From an uncultured Alphaproteobacteria bacterium (GTDB lineage Bacteria > Pseudomonadota > Alphaproteobacteria > HIMB59 > GCA-002718135), in NCBI GenBank assembly GCA_902613275.1, contig CACMGM010000007.1, positions 1 to 50,876 of the forward strand: a stretch of DNA of 50,876 nt. The letters are read 5' to 3'. Positions 26,536 to 38,185 of the stretch are shown here, in pieces (within the stretch, counting starts at the first letter, position 1; each line of letters begins with the position of its first letter). Both the position numbers and the translations under genes were made by a program. Below the pieces are notes generated by a model. The model was not told the DNA's origin. It saw only the letters and a list, made by a program, of their open reading frames with translations, and did no database searches.

Positions 26536-27323
26536 TGGCTCAGTTTAGACTTCCTGCAAATTCAAAAATAACTAAAGGAAAAACTCACCAACTAAAAGAA
26601 CCTGCAAACGATCCAAAGAAACTTGCAATCTACAGATGGGATCCAGAAGATGATAAAAATCCTAGGATAGATAATTATGAGATAGATCAAGAAAAGTGTG
26701 GCCCAATGGTATTAGACGCACTTATGAAAATAAAAAACGAAATTGATCCAACTTTAACATTTAGAAGATCATGCAGAGAAGGAGTTTGTGGTTCCTGTGC
26801 TATGAATATTGATGGTGTTAACACATTGGCATGTTTGAAAAGTATGTCTGATGTTAAGAATGAAATAAAAATTTACCCTCTTCCACATATGCGTGTAGTA
26901 AAAGATTTAGTTCCAGATCTTAGTAAGGCTTATGAGCAACTGGCCTCCATTAAACCTTGGTTGCAGCGTGAAAAAACAAATGAAGAAAAAAACTCAGGAG
27001 ACGAAAAAAAACAATCATTAAAAGATAGAGAAAAACTTGATGGTAAATGGGAGTGTGTATTATGTTTTTGCTGCACTACTTCTTGTCCAAGTTATTGGTG
27101 GAATGGAGATGAATATCTAGGACCTGCAGTCCTTTTACAAGCAGCAAGATGGGTAAGTGACTCAAGAGACTCAGAAAGAAAAGAGAGATTAAAAGCAATA
27201 AATGATTCATTAAAACTTTATAGATGTCATTCAATAATGAATTGTACTAGGTCTTGTCCTAAAGGTCTAAACCCAGCCAAAGAAATTGCTGGACTTAAAA
27301 AGGCTATTGTTACAGAATTGTAA
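26535..27323 (+). CDS. sdhB: succinate dehydrogenase iron-sulfur subunit
   Basis: Electron-transfer subunit with three Fe-S clusters. The [2Fe-2S] ligands lie in [14 protein letters not shown] plus LAC; the [4Fe-4S] and [3Fe-4S] ligands in [17 protein letters not shown] and [17 protein letters not shown]. Length is 262. It overlaps the sdhA stop by one base. mdh follows after 18 bases. Confidence 0.98.
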   Translation: MAQFRLPANSKITKGKTHQLKEPANDPKKLAIYRWDPEDDKNPRIDNYEIDQEKCGPMVLDALMKIKNEIDPTLTFRRSCREGVCGSCAMNIDGVNTLACLKSMSDVKNEIKIYPLPHMRVVKDLVPDLSKAYEQLASIKPWLQREKTNEEKNSGDEKKQSLKDREKLDGKWECVLCFCCTTSCPSYWWNGDEYLGPAVLLQAARWVSDSRDSERKERLKAINDSLKLYRCHSIMNCTRSCPKGLNPAKEIAGLKKAIVTEL

Positions 27324-27341
27324 TTAAAGTATAAAACTTAA

Positions 27342-28304
<963 letters not shown>

Positions 28305-28345
28305 TTGTATTATTCATCTAATCTAACTATTACCTTTTTATCAAA

Positions 28346-29530
28346 ATGAATTTGCATGAATACCAAGCTAAAGATCTACTAAGAAAGTACAATCTACCTA
28401 TACTTGAAGGCAAAAGTTACATTGAAAATATTGATGATTTAGAAAAAGATTTACAAAATATAAAAGGACCACCTTGGGTTATCAAATCACAGATACATGC
28501 TGGAGGAAGAGGAGCAGGGAAATTTTTAAAACCATTTAATTCAAAAGGTGGAGTACAAATAACAGAATCAATTGATGATGCACAAAAAATTGCAAAAGGA
28601 ATGATGGGTAACATATTGATTACAAAACAAACAGGTAATGAGGGAAAATTAGTAAATAGAATTTATTTAGAAGCTGGATGTGAAATTGATAGGGAATATT
28701 ATTTAAGTATTCTTCTTGATAGGAATCAATCAAAATTAATGACGATGGTATCTGATGCTGGTGGTGTAGACATAGAAGATGTAGCTGAGAAAACACCAGA
28801 AAGAATTCAATATATTTATTTTGATAACTTAGAAGATTTTACGATTAGTGATAGTCTTCAAAACAAATTAAATTTTTCTATTAATGAGTTTAACCAATTT
28901 AAAGAAATTGTTTCAAATTTATGTAAGGCCTATGTCGAAATAGATGCTTCTTTAATTGAAATTAATCCTCTTGTTGTGACAAAAGATGAAAAACTAATTC
29001 TTTTAGATGCTAAAATTAATATTGATGATAATGCTCTGTATAGACAGGCTGACATTGAAAAATTAAAAGATACTTCAGAAGAAAATGATTTAGAACTTGC
29101 AGCTTCTGAAAACGATATGGTTTACATTAAGCTCGATGGAAAAATAGGCTGTATGGTTAATGGAGCTGGGCTAGCTATGGCAACTATGGATATTATTAAA
29201 CAATTTGGAATGGAGCCAGCCAATTTTTTAGATTTAGGTGGTACAGCAAATAAAGAAAGAGCCATTAAAGCTTTCAAGATTATTCAATCAGATAAAAATG
29301 TAAAATCTGTCTTCATAAATATTTTTGGAGGAATCATCCATTGTGATATGATTGCTAATGGCATCATTGATGCAATTAAAGAATTAGATTTTAAACTTCC
29401 TGTTGTTGTACGTTTTCAAGGAACAAATTCTAAAGAGGGAAGAGACATTATAAATAATTCATCATTAGGATTAATTTCAATTGATGATTTTTCAAATGCA
29501 GCTCAGAAAGCTGTGGAGTTATCAGAATAG
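28346..29530 (+). CDS. sucC: succinyl-CoA synthetase beta subunit
   Basis: ATP-grasp subunit of succinate-CoA ligase, providing substrate-level phosphorylation. [15 protein letters not shown] opening, [10 protein letters not shown], the nucleotide site and the succinate region [11 protein letters not shown], then [13 protein letters not shown] and [14 protein letters not shown]. Length is 394. The stop TAG shares its last base with the GTG start of sucD (TAGTG). Confidence 0.98.
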   Translation: MNLHEYQAKDLLRKYNLPILEGKSYIENIDDLEKDLQNIKGPPWVIKSQIHAGGRGAGKFLKPFNSKGGVQITESIDDAQKIAKGMMGNILITKQTGNEGKLVNRIYLEAGCEIDREYYLSILLDRNQSKLMTMVSDAGGVDIEDVAEKTPERIQYIYFDNLEDFTISDSLQNKLNFSINEFNQFKEIVSNLCKAYVEIDASLIEINPLVVTKDEKLILLDAKINIDDNALYRQADIEKLKDTSEENDLELAASENDMVYIKLDGKIGCMVNGAGLAMATMDIIKQFGMEPANFLDLGGTANKERAIKAFKIIQSDKNVKSVFINIFGGIIHCDMIANGIIDAIKELDFKLPVVVRFQGTNSKEGRDIINNSSLGLISIDDFSNAAQKAVELSE

Positions 29531-30414
29531 TGTCAATTTTAATTAATAAAAACACAAGACTTATTTGCCAAGGCTTTACCGGTTCACAAGGAACATATCA
29601 TTCTGAACAAGCTATAGCATATGGTACAAACCTTGTAGGTGGTGTCACGCCTGGTAAAGGAGGGCAGACCCATTTAAATTTACCGGTGTTTAATACCGTT
29701 GCTGATGCAGTTAAACAAACCGAAGCAAACGCAACAGTCATTTATGTGCCTGCTAAGTTTGCTGCTAAAGCAATTCACGAAGCTTTAGATGCAAACATTG
29801 AATTAATTGTATGCATTACAGAAGGTATTCCAGTCTTAGATATGATTGATATAAAAAAAAGAATTATTAACAATAAAACATATTTGATTGGGCCAAACTG
29901 CCCAGGTTTAATAACACCTTCCGAATGCAAGATTGGTATCATGCCTGGTTTCATCCATAAAAAAGGTAAAATAGGTATAGTGAGTAGATCAGGAACATTA
30001 ACTTATGAAGCTGTTGCACAAACAACAGAGGTAGGATTAGGTCAATCAACATGCGTTGGTATTGGTGGAGACCCAATACATGGTATGGATTTTGTAGATT
30101 GTATAAAGTTATTTTTAGAAGACGATGAGACCGAGGGAATATTAATGATTGGTGAAATTGGAGGCGAGGATGAAGAAAATGCGGCAGAATTTATTTCAAA
30201 TTCAAAAAGAAAAAAACCAGTTTCAGCATTTATAGCTGGACAATCTGCCCCTAAAGGAAAACGTATGGGTCATGCAGGTGCTATCGTTTCAGGCTCAAAA
30301 GGTACAGCACATTCTAAAATTAAATCTTTAGAAAATGCTGGAGTTTTGGTGTCAAAATCCCCGGCATCATTGGGAAAAACTATGAAATTAGCAATGCAAA
30401 ATGGGAATAATTAG
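29530..30414 (+). CDS. sucD: succinyl-CoA synthetase alpha subunit
   Basis: CoA-binding, phospho-His subunit. The product begins [52 protein letters not shown], the [11 protein letters not shown] block and the active-site GHAGAIVSG (phosphorylated His) are present. Length is 294. GTG is chosen because it coincides exactly with the sucC stop and with the normal start position. sucA follows after 51 bases. Confidence 0.97.
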   Translation: MSILINKNTRLICQGFTGSQGTYHSEQAIAYGTNLVGGVTPGKGGQTHLNLPVFNTVADAVKQTEANATVIYVPAKFAAKAIHEALDANIELIVCITEGIPVLDMIDIKKRIINNKTYLIGPNCPGLITPSECKIGIMPGFIHKKGKIGIVSRSGTLTYEAVAQTTEVGLGQSTCVGIGGDPIHGMDFVDCIKLFLEDDETEGILMIGEIGGEDEENAAEFISNSKRKKPVSAFIAGQSAPKGKRMGHAGAIVSGSKGTAHSKIKSLENAGVLVSKSPASLGKTMKLAMQNGNN

Positions 30415-30465
30415 TTTCCATTAGTATGATTGATATGCGAAATGGTTTTAGTTTAATAGAAATCT

Positions 30466-33369
30466 ATGAATGATACTTTCTTAAATAGTGCTAATGCTCC
30501 ATATGTAGCCGAACTATATTCTAAATTTAGAAATGACCCTGAAAGTGTGGATACAACTTGGAAAGATTTTTTTAATAATTTAAATGAAGATGACTACTCT
30601 GTTCTTAAAGATTTTGGAGGACCAGAATGGAAAGAACGCCCATCAAGTATAATAGATAAAAATTACATAACCAAGGTCATAAAATCAAATGCGAATTATA
30701 ATTCTGAGGAATTTAGAATTTCAACTTTAGATTCAATTAGAGCATTAAGATTAATTAGAGCTTTTAGAATTAATGGACATTTAATTGCAGATCTTGATCC
30801 TTTAGGAATATCTGAAAGAGAGTATCCTCAAGAATTAGATTATAAAAGCTATGGTTTCATTGAATCAGATTTAGAAAAAGAAATATTCATTGATGGAAGT
30901 TTGGGTTTAGAAAAAGGTAAATTAAAAAATATTATTAAAATATTAAAAGAAACTTATTCTGCTTCAATTGGTGTTGAATTTTTACACATACAACAAGCTG
31001 ATCAAAAACAATGGGTCCAAGAAAGAATTGAAGAAGTAAGAAATAAAACAAATTTTACAAATGAGGGAAAAAAAGCAATCTATAAAAGATTAGTTGAATC
31101 AGAACTATTTGAGCAGTTTTTAGATAAAAAGTTTTTAGGTACAAAGAGATACGGTATCGAAGGTGGTGAAGCGATGATACCTGGGATAGAGCAAATTGTT
31201 AAACAGGCATGTTTGTCTGGAATTGAAGATATTATTATTGGCACAGCTCATCGAGGGAGACTAACACTTCTATCAAGTGTTTTGGAAATGCCTTACAAAA
31301 AAATATTATCAAAATTCCAAGGATCTTTAAACGATCCAAATGAGGTACTAGGTTCGGGTGATGTAAAATACCATTTAGGAGTTTCTGCTGATCGTGAATT
31401 TGAAAAAAAGAAAATTCATTTATCGCTCACTTCTAACCCATCACATTTAGAAGCAGTTAACCCAGTTGTGGCAGGAAAAGTAAGAGCTAAACAAACTTTA
31501 GCTAAAGATAAAACAACAGATAAAGTTATCGGTTTATTAATTCATGGAGATGCAGCAATAGCTGGACAAGGAGTTGTGGCCGAAACATTTGCTATGTCAC
31601 AATTAAGAGGGTTTAAAACAGGTGGTACCATTCATTTTGTAATAAACAATCAGATAGGATTTACAACTATGCCACAATATGGACGATCAGCACCTTATTG
31701 TACTGAAATTGCAAAAATGGTTCAGGCACCAATATTTCATGTTAATGGCGATGACCCAGAAGCAGTAGTTCATGTTTGTAGACTTGCAACGGAATTTAGA
31801 AATAAATTTAAAGTCGATGTTGTTGTAGATATGTTTTGTTACAGAAGATCAGGACATAACGAAGCTGATGAACCTTCTTTTACTCAGCCACTAATGTATA
31901 AGGCTATCAAAAAACAAATTACTACAAGAAAAAAATATGAAAAAAAATTAATTGAGAATAATACTCTTTCAGAAGAAGAATCTAGAGACATTGTAGATTC
32001 TTTTAAAAATTTTTTAGATAAAGAATTTGAATCAACTAAAAATTATAAACCAAATAAAGTAGATTGGTTAGAGGGAACTTGGACAGGTTTATCTACTGCA
32101 ACATTTGATGCAAGAAGAGGAAAAACATCTGTAAAAGAAAAAACCTTAATTAACGTTGCTAAAAAAATTCATGAAATACCTGCAGATTTTAATGCTCATA
32201 GAAGAATAAAAAAAATTTATGGAGACAGATTAGCAAGTGTCATCAACGGCAAAGGTATTGATTGGGCAACATCTGAAAGTTTAGCTTTAGCAACACTTCT
32301 TGATGAGGGATACGGTGTTCGAATATCTGGACAAGATGTTGGAAGAGGAACATTTAGTCATAGACATGGTGTTCTATACGATCAAGAACACGAAAATCGT
32401 TTTGTTCCATTAAGACATTTTCAAAACAAGCAAGGTTACTTTGAAATTATAGATAGTTTTTTATCTGAGTTTGGTGTTCTTGGTTTTGAATATGGATATT
32501 CACAAGTTGATCCTAAGACACTTGTTATATGGGAAGCGCAGTTTGGTGATTTTGCAAATGGCGCACAAATTATGATTGATCAATTCATTAGTTCTGGAGA
32601 AAGAAAATGGTTGAGAATGTCTGGTTTAACGATGCTTCTTCCCCACGGACATGAGGGCCAAGGTCCTGAGCATACAAGTGGAAGATTAGAAAGATTTTTA
32701 CAGATGTGTGCGGAAGATAATATGCAAATTGTTAATTGCACAAGTCCTGCTAATTATTTTCATGTTTTAAGAAGGCAACTACATAGAAACTTTAGGAAAC
32801 CTCTAATTATATTTACACCAAAATCTACACTTAGACATAAATCTAATGTTTCTAATATTGAGGATTATATTAATGGATCAACTTTCCATAGAATTCTTAC
32901 TGATAAATTATCTGTTAAGGAAAAAAGGAAAAATAAAAGATTAATCATTTGCTCTGGCAAAATATATTTTGAACTTGCAGATTACATAGCAAAAAATAAA
33001 ATTAAAAATCTCTCCATAATAAGATTGGAGCAGATTTATCCATTTCCTTATGAAAACTTTATAGATGAATTAAAATATTATACTGATGCTGAAATTATCT
33101 GGGCACAAGAAGAGCCAAAAAATATGGGTGCCTGGGGTTTTGTGAAAGGTAGATTGGAAAGTGTTATGCAGGAAGCCAAAGTTAAACAAGAAAAAATATT
33201 CTATGTTGGTAGAAGTCCAGCTGCGTCTCCTGCCGCTGGTTCTTTAGAAAGACACATAAGTAACCAAGAAACTATTATAAAAATGGCAATTGAAGATTCG
33301 ATTAGCAAAATTATCAAATCTTGGGCAGGTATTTCAACAAAATTAAAGACTAATCTGCCAATTGAATAA
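30466..33369 (+). CDS. sucA: 2-oxoglutarate dehydrogenase E1 component
   Basis: Thiamine-diphosphate decarboxylase subunit of the 2-oxoglutarate dehydrogenase complex. The 967-residue length is typical. N-terminal NSANAPYVAELYSKFRNDP with E2-binding segment, IIGTAHRGRLTLLSSV, HLGVSADRE, the ThDP motif GDAAIAGQGVV ending near NNQIGFTT, RRSGHNEADEPSFTQP, RISGQDVGRGTFSHRH, and LPHGHEGQGPEHTSGRLERFLQM are all intact. It is followed by sucB after 31 bases. Confidence 0.98.
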   Translation: MNDTFLNSANAPYVAELYSKFRNDPESVDTTWKDFFNNLNEDDYSVLKDFGGPEWKERPSSIIDKNYITKVIKSNANYNSEEFRISTLDSIRALRLIRAFRINGHLIADLDPLGISEREYPQELDYKSYGFIESDLEKEIFIDGSLGLEKGKLKNIIKILKETYSASIGVEFLHIQQADQKQWVQERIEEVRNKTNFTNEGKKAIYKRLVESELFEQFLDKKFLGTKRYGIEGGEAMIPGIEQIVKQACLSGIEDIIIGTAHRGRLTLLSSVLEMPYKKILSKFQGSLNDPNEVLGSGDVKYHLGVSADREFEKKKIHLSLTSNPSHLEAVNPVVAGKVRAKQTLAKDKTTDKVIGLLIHGDAAIAGQGVVAETFAMSQLRGFKTGGTIHFVINNQIGFTTMPQYGRSAPYCTEIAKMVQAPIFHVNGDDPEAVVHVCRLATEFRNKFKVDVVVDMFCYRRSGHNEADEPSFTQPLMYKAIKKQITTRKKYEKKLIENNTLSEEESRDIVDSFKNFLDKEFESTKNYKPNKVDWLEGTWTGLSTATFDARRGKTSVKEKTLINVAKKIHEIPADFNAHRRIKKIYGDRLASVINGKGIDWATSESLALATLLDEGYGVRISGQDVGRGTFSHRHGVLYDQEHENRFVPLRHFQNKQGYFEIIDSFLSEFGVLGFEYGYSQVDPKTLVIWEAQFGDFANGAQIMIDQFISSGERKWLRMSGLTMLLPHGHEGQGPEHTSGRLERFLQMCAEDNMQIVNCTSPANYFHVLRRQLHRNFRKPLIIFTPKSTLRHKSNVSNIEDYINGSTFHRILTDKLSVKEKRKNKRLIICSGKIYFELADYIAKNKIKNLSIIRLEQIYPFPYENFIDELKYYTDAEIIWAQEEPKNMGAWGFVKGRLESVMQEAKVKQEKIFYVGRSPAASPAAGSLERHISNQETIIKMAIEDSISKIIKSWAGISTKLKTNLPIE

Positions 33370-33400
33370 ATTGACGTAAATGTTATTAAGCATTTAATTA

Positions 33401-34582
33401 ATGAGCACTGAATTAATAGTTCCAACACTTGGAGAGTCAATTACGGAAGCAACTGTTTCAAAATGGCTTAAGAATATTGGCGATAATTTTGAAGCAGATG
33501 AACCTTTAGTTGAAATTGAGACAGACAAAATTACTGTTGAAGTACCAGCACCTCATGCAGGCTCTTTAAAAGAAATAAAAGTTTCTGAAGGCACTGACGT
33601 TGAAATTGGTGGTATTTTAGGAATCTTAGATGAATCAAAAGGTAAAACACCAAGTCCTAAAAAAACTGAAAATAAAGAAGAAAAAATAAAAGAAGAAGTA
33701 AAAGCAGTTAGGGTTGAAACAAAATCTTCGCCTGCCAAATCTTCACCATCTGCAAGAAAAATTGCTGAAGAAAATAATATTAAACTTGAAGATGTCACCT
33801 CATCCCGTTCTGATGGAAGAATTAATAAAGAAGATGTAGTTTCTCATCTTTCTTCTTCAAATAAAACAACCACTAACAAAGGTGAAAGAGAAGAAGTTGT
33901 TAAAATGTCTAAAATCAGACAGACAATATCTAAACGTTTAAAGGAGGCTCAAAATACAGCAGCCATACTTACGACTTTCAATGAAATTGACATGTCCAAA
34001 GTTATGGAAATTAGAAAATCAAAAAACCAAGAATTTCAAAGTCGGTATGAGGTCAAATTAGGTTTCATGTCATTTTTTGTAAAAGCGGTAGTAAAAAGTT
34101 TGCAAGAGTATCCAGCTGTGAATGCTGAAATTAAAGATGAAAATATAATTTATAAAAATCATTTTGATATAGGTATAGCTGTTGGAACTGAAAAAGGATT
34201 AGTCGTACCAATACTTAAAGACGCCGATCAATTGAGTTTTGGAGAAATAGAAACTAAAATTATTGATCTTAGTACAAAAGCCAAAGATGGAACGCTGACC
34301 ATGGAAGATTTGACTGGTGGAACTTTTACAATTTCAAATGGTGGCGTTTACGGATCAATGCTCAGCACCCCAATAATCAATAGACCTCAATCTGGAATTT
34401 TAGGGATGCATAATATTCAAAAAAGAGTAGTAGTTGTAAATGATGAAATAGTAATTAGGCCAATGATGTATGTTGCATTAAGTTATGATCATAGAATTAT
34501 TGATGGAAAAGAAAGTGTTGGATTTTTAGTGAAAGTGAAAGAACTTCTAGAAGATCCATCCGAATTAGTATTAGGAATATAA
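33401..34582 (+). CDS. sucB: 2-oxoglutarate dehydrogenase E2, dihydrolipoyl succinyltransferase
   Basis: Core of the complex, passing succinyl groups from lipoyl-Lys to CoA. Lipoyl domain 1-75 with lipoylated K43 in [10 protein letters not shown], a charged Pro/Lys/Glu linker (about 80-110), a peripheral E3-binding domain ([18 protein letters not shown], about 115-150), and the catalytic domain from about 165, ending with [16 protein letters not shown] (catalytic His and Asp). Length is 393. One base separates it from lpd. Confidence 0.97.
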   Translation: MSTELIVPTLGESITEATVSKWLKNIGDNFEADEPLVEIETDKITVEVPAPHAGSLKEIKVSEGTDVEIGGILGILDESKGKTPSPKKTENKEEKIKEEVKAVRVETKSSPAKSSPSARKIAEENNIKLEDVTSSRSDGRINKEDVVSHLSSSNKTTTNKGEREEVVKMSKIRQTISKRLKEAQNTAAILTTFNEIDMSKVMEIRKSKNQEFQSRYEVKLGFMSFFVKAVVKSLQEYPAVNAEIKDENIIYKNHFDIGIAVGTEKGLVVPILKDADQLSFGEIETKIIDLSTKAKDGTLTMEDLTGGTFTISNGGVYGSMLSTPIINRPQSGILGMHNIQKRVVVVNDEIVIRPMMYVALSYDHRIIDGKESVGFLVKVKELLEDPSELVLGI

Positions 34583-34583
34583 A

Positions 34584-35981
34584 ATGGAAGATTTTGATTT
34601 AATAGTAATTGGTGCGGGACCTGGCGGATATGTAGCTGCAATCAGAGCAACTCAACTTGGAATGAAGGTTGCTTGTATAGAAAAAGAGCCATCACTTGGT
34701 GGAACTTGTTTGAACATTGGATGTATACCTTCTAAAGCATTATTAAATTCATCTGAAAAATTTGTTGAAATTTCAAATCATGCTGCAGAGCATGGCATAA
34801 AAACATCAAAGATAGATTTAGACCTAAATGTTTTGATGGATCGCAAAACTAAGATTGTAAAAAAACTTACAACAGGGATCGGTTTTTTATTTAAGAAAAA
34901 TAAAATCACGCATATTCCTGGCATGGCTTCATTTGTAGATAAAAATACTATTTCTATTACAAATGGAAAAAACGAAATTACTGCTAGTGCTAAAAATTTT
35001 ATTATCGCAACAGGATCATCTTCGATTGAGATACCAAATATTCCTGTTGATGAAAAACAAATAGTATCTTCAACAGGTGCTCTTTCTCTATCTAAAATAC
35101 CAAAATCACTCCTAGTTATTGGTGGTGGATATATTGGACTAGAGATGGGATCAGTATGGAGTAGATTAGGTTCAAAGGTAACAGTTGTTGAAGCTCTTGA
35201 CAGAATTGTTCCAACTATGGATGGTGAAATTGCTAAAGAGTTTATGAAAATGTTAACTAAACAAGGGTTAGAATTTAAATTATCGCATAAAGTCAGCTCT
35301 GCAAAATCTGGTAAGTCTGGTGTAGATGTTGAAATGGAAACATCAGATAAAAAGAAAATAAAAGAAAACTACGAAATAGTTTTAATGTCAGTAGGAAGAA
35401 AACCAAACACAGATGGACTGGGTCTCGAAAAAATTGGTATTAAATTAACCGAAAAAAAATCCATTGAAATTAAAGATAACTTTCAAACTTCTGTTGAAGG
35501 AATCTACGCCATTGGTGATGTAGCACCGGGACCAATGCTAGCACACAAAGCTGAAGAAGAAGGAGTTGCTTGTGTTGAATTTATAAATGGTCAAAAACCT
35601 CATATAAACTATGACGCTATACCAGCGATTGTTTATACCAATCCAGAGATTGCATCTGTAGGTAAAACAGAAGAACAACTCAAGCAAGAAAAGAAAGACT
35701 TCAAGGTTGGAAAATTTCCTTTTATGGCAAATGGTCGTGCCCTAACCACTTCTGCATCAGAGGGATTTGTTAAAATTTTGGTTGATAAAAAAACAGATGA
35801 AATTTTAGGTGCTCATATAATCGGTCATGATGCTGGACAATTGATTGCAGAAATTGTTACCACAATCGAATTTGGTGGAAGTGCAGAAGATATTGCTAGA
35901 GTATGTCATGCTCATCCAACAACTAGTGAAGCGGTAAAAGAAGCTGCTTTAAGTGTTGATGGCAGAGCCATACATATTTAA
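34584..35981 (+). CDS. lpd: dihydrolipoyl dehydrogenase (E3)
   Basis: FAD-disulfide oxidoreductase that reoxidises lipoyl groups. FAD motif VIGAGPGGYVAAIRA, redox-active C42 and C47 in GGTCLNIGC, NAD site VIGGGYIGLEMGSVW, IYAIGDVAPGPMLAHKAEEEG, and C-terminal HAHPTTSEAVKEAAL with the catalytic His. Length is 465. It is the last gene of the sdhC-lpd cluster. Its TAA shares a TTAA palindrome with the stop of the convergent DUF1737 gene. Confidence 0.98.
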   Translation: MEDFDLIVIGAGPGGYVAAIRATQLGMKVACIEKEPSLGGTCLNIGCIPSKALLNSSEKFVEISNHAAEHGIKTSKIDLDLNVLMDRKTKIVKKLTTGIGFLFKKNKITHIPGMASFVDKNTISITNGKNEITASAKNFIIATGSSSIEIPNIPVDEKQIVSSTGALSLSKIPKSLLVIGGGYIGLEMGSVWSRLGSKVTVVEALDRIVPTMDGEIAKEFMKMLTKQGLEFKLSHKVSSAKSGKSGVDVEMETSDKKKIKENYEIVLMSVGRKPNTDGLGLEKIGIKLTEKKSIEIKDNFQTSVEGIYAIGDVAPGPMLAHKAEEEGVACVEFINGQKPHINYDAIPAIVYTNPEIASVGKTEEQLKQEKKDFKVGKFPFMANGRALTTSASEGFVKILVDKKTDEILGAHIIGHDAGQLIAEIVTTIEFGGSAEDIARVCHAHPTTSEAVKEAALSVDGRAIHI

Positions 35982-36181
35982 ATTTTAGCTAGATCCATTC
36001 CTTTTTTATATTTTTTTGATGACTGTTTTACAACCGCTTGACCACACCTCATAACTTTTCTTTTATGATCAAATGTCATTTTTGGCTCTCCATGTAATTT
36101 CCAACCATTAGATAATGCTTCTGTTACTCTTTGACAAAAATCGACAGTATCATCATCAGTAATAAATCTATAACCTTTCAT
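35978..36181 (-). CDS. DUF1737-type small protein
   Basis: A 67-residue protein resembling DUF1737 (PF08410-type): YRFITDDDTVDFCQRVTEALSNGWKLHGEP, then CGQAVVKQ. Such proteins are small, soluble and uncharacterised. It has an unusually good ribosome binding site for this window (AGGAGC 4-9 bases before ATG on the minus strand). It follows the secreted HExxH gene by 17 bases and its stop overlaps lpd by 4 bases tail to tail. Confidence 0.85.
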   Translation of the reverse strand: MKGYRFITDDDTVDFCQRVTEALSNGWKLHGEPKMTFDHKRKVMRCGQAVVKQSSKKYKKGMDLAKI

Positions 36182-36198
36182 GTATGCTCCTTTTTGTA

Positions 36199-37521
36199 TT
36201 AATTTATTTGATCTAGAATTTTTAATTGTTCCTTTGATTTTAAACCAATAAATGTTTCAAAATCTATGAGAAAATCATCATAACTCATATTAAAATTTTT
36301 CCTAAAAGATTCTCTCCATCCTTGGTGGATTTCTCCTTCTTCCCTTTTTTCTAATTCAAGTTCAGCAATATCTTCATAAAAATCAAAGAATACTTTTTTA
36401 TTAGATCCACTTAAAGATGCAAGGTACGCTGTTGCCCACATACCACCATCATACTCTAAGCCCTGATCACATTTACTGCGCAGTTTTATGGCATCTTCTT
36501 CTCTTTCTACATCTTTGAGTTTAATTCCTTTTTTTGCACATTTACGAAAGGATTTTAGTGTTTGTTTCATAATTTTTTTATAATCAGCTAAATTATTTTT
36601 TCCAATAATATAATAACCAAAATATTCTGCCCCACCTTCTTCAATCCACATTGGCATATCATCATTAAATTTATACTGGGCAACACCAAAACGTTTTTCA
36701 TCTTCAAAAAAAATTTTTTTCATATTTTGATAAACATGAAAATATTCATGTGCTACTATTTTTGCAACACTCCATGCTTCATTCTTATAACCCCTCCACC
36801 AACATTTATTACCCTCAATACTTCCTTTTAATGTTTCAGGTGAAAAATAGGCAGACGCTACACATTCTTTGAACCATTTTTTGTTATCACCACCACCTAC
36901 TTTTAAACATTCTTCGTTGAAATTTTCCCCACGATTTACTTCACACCAATTTTGAGCAACTTTTTTTAGATTAGATTTCTTTTCATTCCAGATAATAACA
37001 TGAGTTTCCGCAATGGGTTTTTCACCAAGCTCAAGGTAGGAATATTCAAGTGTTTCCATAAATAAACTATGAAGATCATCAGGGACTCCTTTATATTTAG
37101 GAAATATAATTTTTTCCTGTCCATACCAGTCAGGTATTCTATATTCATATTCAATCAAGTTGGCTGAATTGTCATACTCTCTTTCTCCTTCATCAATTTT
37201 AACAAAGGCAACATTTTCCCAAATAATTTTGTCGTTAACAGCAAAAGGTTCACACTTTCCTGAAATATTATTTTCTTTTCTCCATTTTTCACAATCTTTA
37301 AAAGCTGCTTTTTTTGCTTTCTCTTCTGACTTTTCACCAATAGTCATTCCGTATTCACATTCACCATCGCTGACTACAACATAAAACGCAGCATGTTGAT
37401 CTTTAGCCTCTTCTTGATATTCTTTAAATGGTTCGTCCATTATCCAACTACATATTTGAGGATTGGCAAATATATTTTGGGAATTAACTAATAAAAATAA
37501 AATTATTAGCAAAATTTTCAT
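36199..37521 (-). CDS. secreted HExxH (gluzincin-like) metallopeptidase candidate
   Basis: A 440-residue exported protein of no family I can name. A signal peptide is clear at residues 1-19 ([19 protein letters not shown]). Residues 45-95 form a Cys-containing module (DGECEYG, AAFKDCEKW, SGKCEPF) reminiscent of DUF4189-like repeats. The zinc-binding motif is HEYFH at 258-262, followed by MWIEEGGAEYFG at 291-302, in which E295 fits the third ligand of gluzincins (W-x-x-E-G-x-A). About a dozen cysteines suggest periplasmic disulfides. It overlaps the DUF484 stop (ATGA). Peptidase activity is inferred from motifs. Confidence 0.75.
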   Translation of the reverse strand: MKILLIILFLLVNSQNIFANPQICSWIMDEPFKEYQEEAKDQHAAFYVVVSDGECEYGMTIGEKSEEKAKKAAFKDCEKWRKENNISGKCEPFAVNDKIIWENVAFVKIDEGEREYDNSANLIEYEYRIPDWYGQEKIIFPKYKGVPDDLHSLFMETLEYSYLELGEKPIAETHVIIWNEKKSNLKKVAQNWCEVNRGENFNEECLKVGGGDNKKWFKECVASAYFSPETLKGSIEGNKCWWRGYKNEAWSVAKIVAHEYFHVYQNMKKIFFEDEKRFGVAQYKFNDDMPMWIEEGGAEYFGYYIIGKNNLADYKKIMKQTLKSFRKCAKKGIKLKDVEREEDAIKLRSKCDQGLEYDGGMWATAYLASLSGSNKKVFFDFYEDIAELELEKREEGEIHQGWRESFRKNFNMSYDDFLIDFETFIGLKSKEQLKILDQIN

Positions 37522-38180
37522 TTTATGATTAATAAATTAATCTCTATAATTTTGATTAAGTACTCAACAAGATCAGTTTGCATATCAACTGTGAATTTAT
37601 TTTTATCTTTTGATCCCATAGCCAATATTAGACTATCCTCACGCAATTTAACTTTTAATAAAATATATGATTTTATTGTTGCTGATTTATTAGGAAAAAA
37701 TAAAAGTAAACCTTTAGGATTTTGATTTAAATTTGTAACCATTTTGTTTTTAAAATAACTATTTGCAATTTTAATATCCAGTTGTAATAAATTTTCTGCT
37801 CTAATATTTTCATTTGTAACAAAACAATTCATTTCATCACATCCTAGAATTGTCTTAAGATCATTTTTAATTAAACTTATTAATTTTTGTAAACTTTTTA
37901 CATTTAGAATTCTAATTGTAGATTTAAGAATTCTTTTTTGAGCATTTAAATGACTTTTTCCTGCTAGCAGTATTTTTGTCATTTGATTTTGTAGATCTAT
38001 ATTTTGTTGAGATATTTTTTTATATCTGTAAGCCTCTAAATCAACCACCTTATCTGAACTATTATCGAGCGTGGGAAAATTTAGTTCATTAACTAATTCT
38101 GAATTTTTAATAAAAAAATTTTTATTTTTTTTTAAAAAGTTTATTATTTGTTTCTCACTAATTCCATCTTCATCCGCCAT
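37518..38180 (-). CDS. DUF484 family (GAF-like) protein
   Basis: Uncharacterised DUF484 protein with a GAF-like fold. N-terminal segment IINFLKKNKNFFIKNSELVNELNFP and DKVVDLEAYRYKKISQQN are diagnostic, followed by a helix (about 65-100) and the GAF-like part with FFPNKSATIKSYILLKV, LILAMGSKDKNKF. In other proteobacteria the family sits beside xerC; here it is between fsa and the HExxH gene. I chose ATG 38180 (MADEDGISEKQ, 220 residues), 5 bases after the fsa stop, over ATG 38222, which would overlap fsa by 37 bases. Confidence 0.82.
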   Translation of the reverse strand: MADEDGISEKQIINFLKKNKNFFIKNSELVNELNFPTLDNSSDKVVDLEAYRYKKISQQNIDLQNQMTKILLAGKSHLNAQKRILKSTIRILNVKSLQKLISLIKNDLKTILGCDEMNCFVTNENIRAENLLQLDIKIANSYFKNKMVTNLNQNPKGLLLFFPNKSATIKSYILLKVKLREDSLILAMGSKDKNKFTVDMQTDLVEYLIKIIEINLLIIK

Positions 38181-38185
38181 GACGA

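Noticed and set aside
30426..30473. 15-codon frame ending across the sucA start (possible leader peptide)
   Set aside because: No ribosome site, no runs of regulatory codons, and such frames arise easily by chance at this composition.
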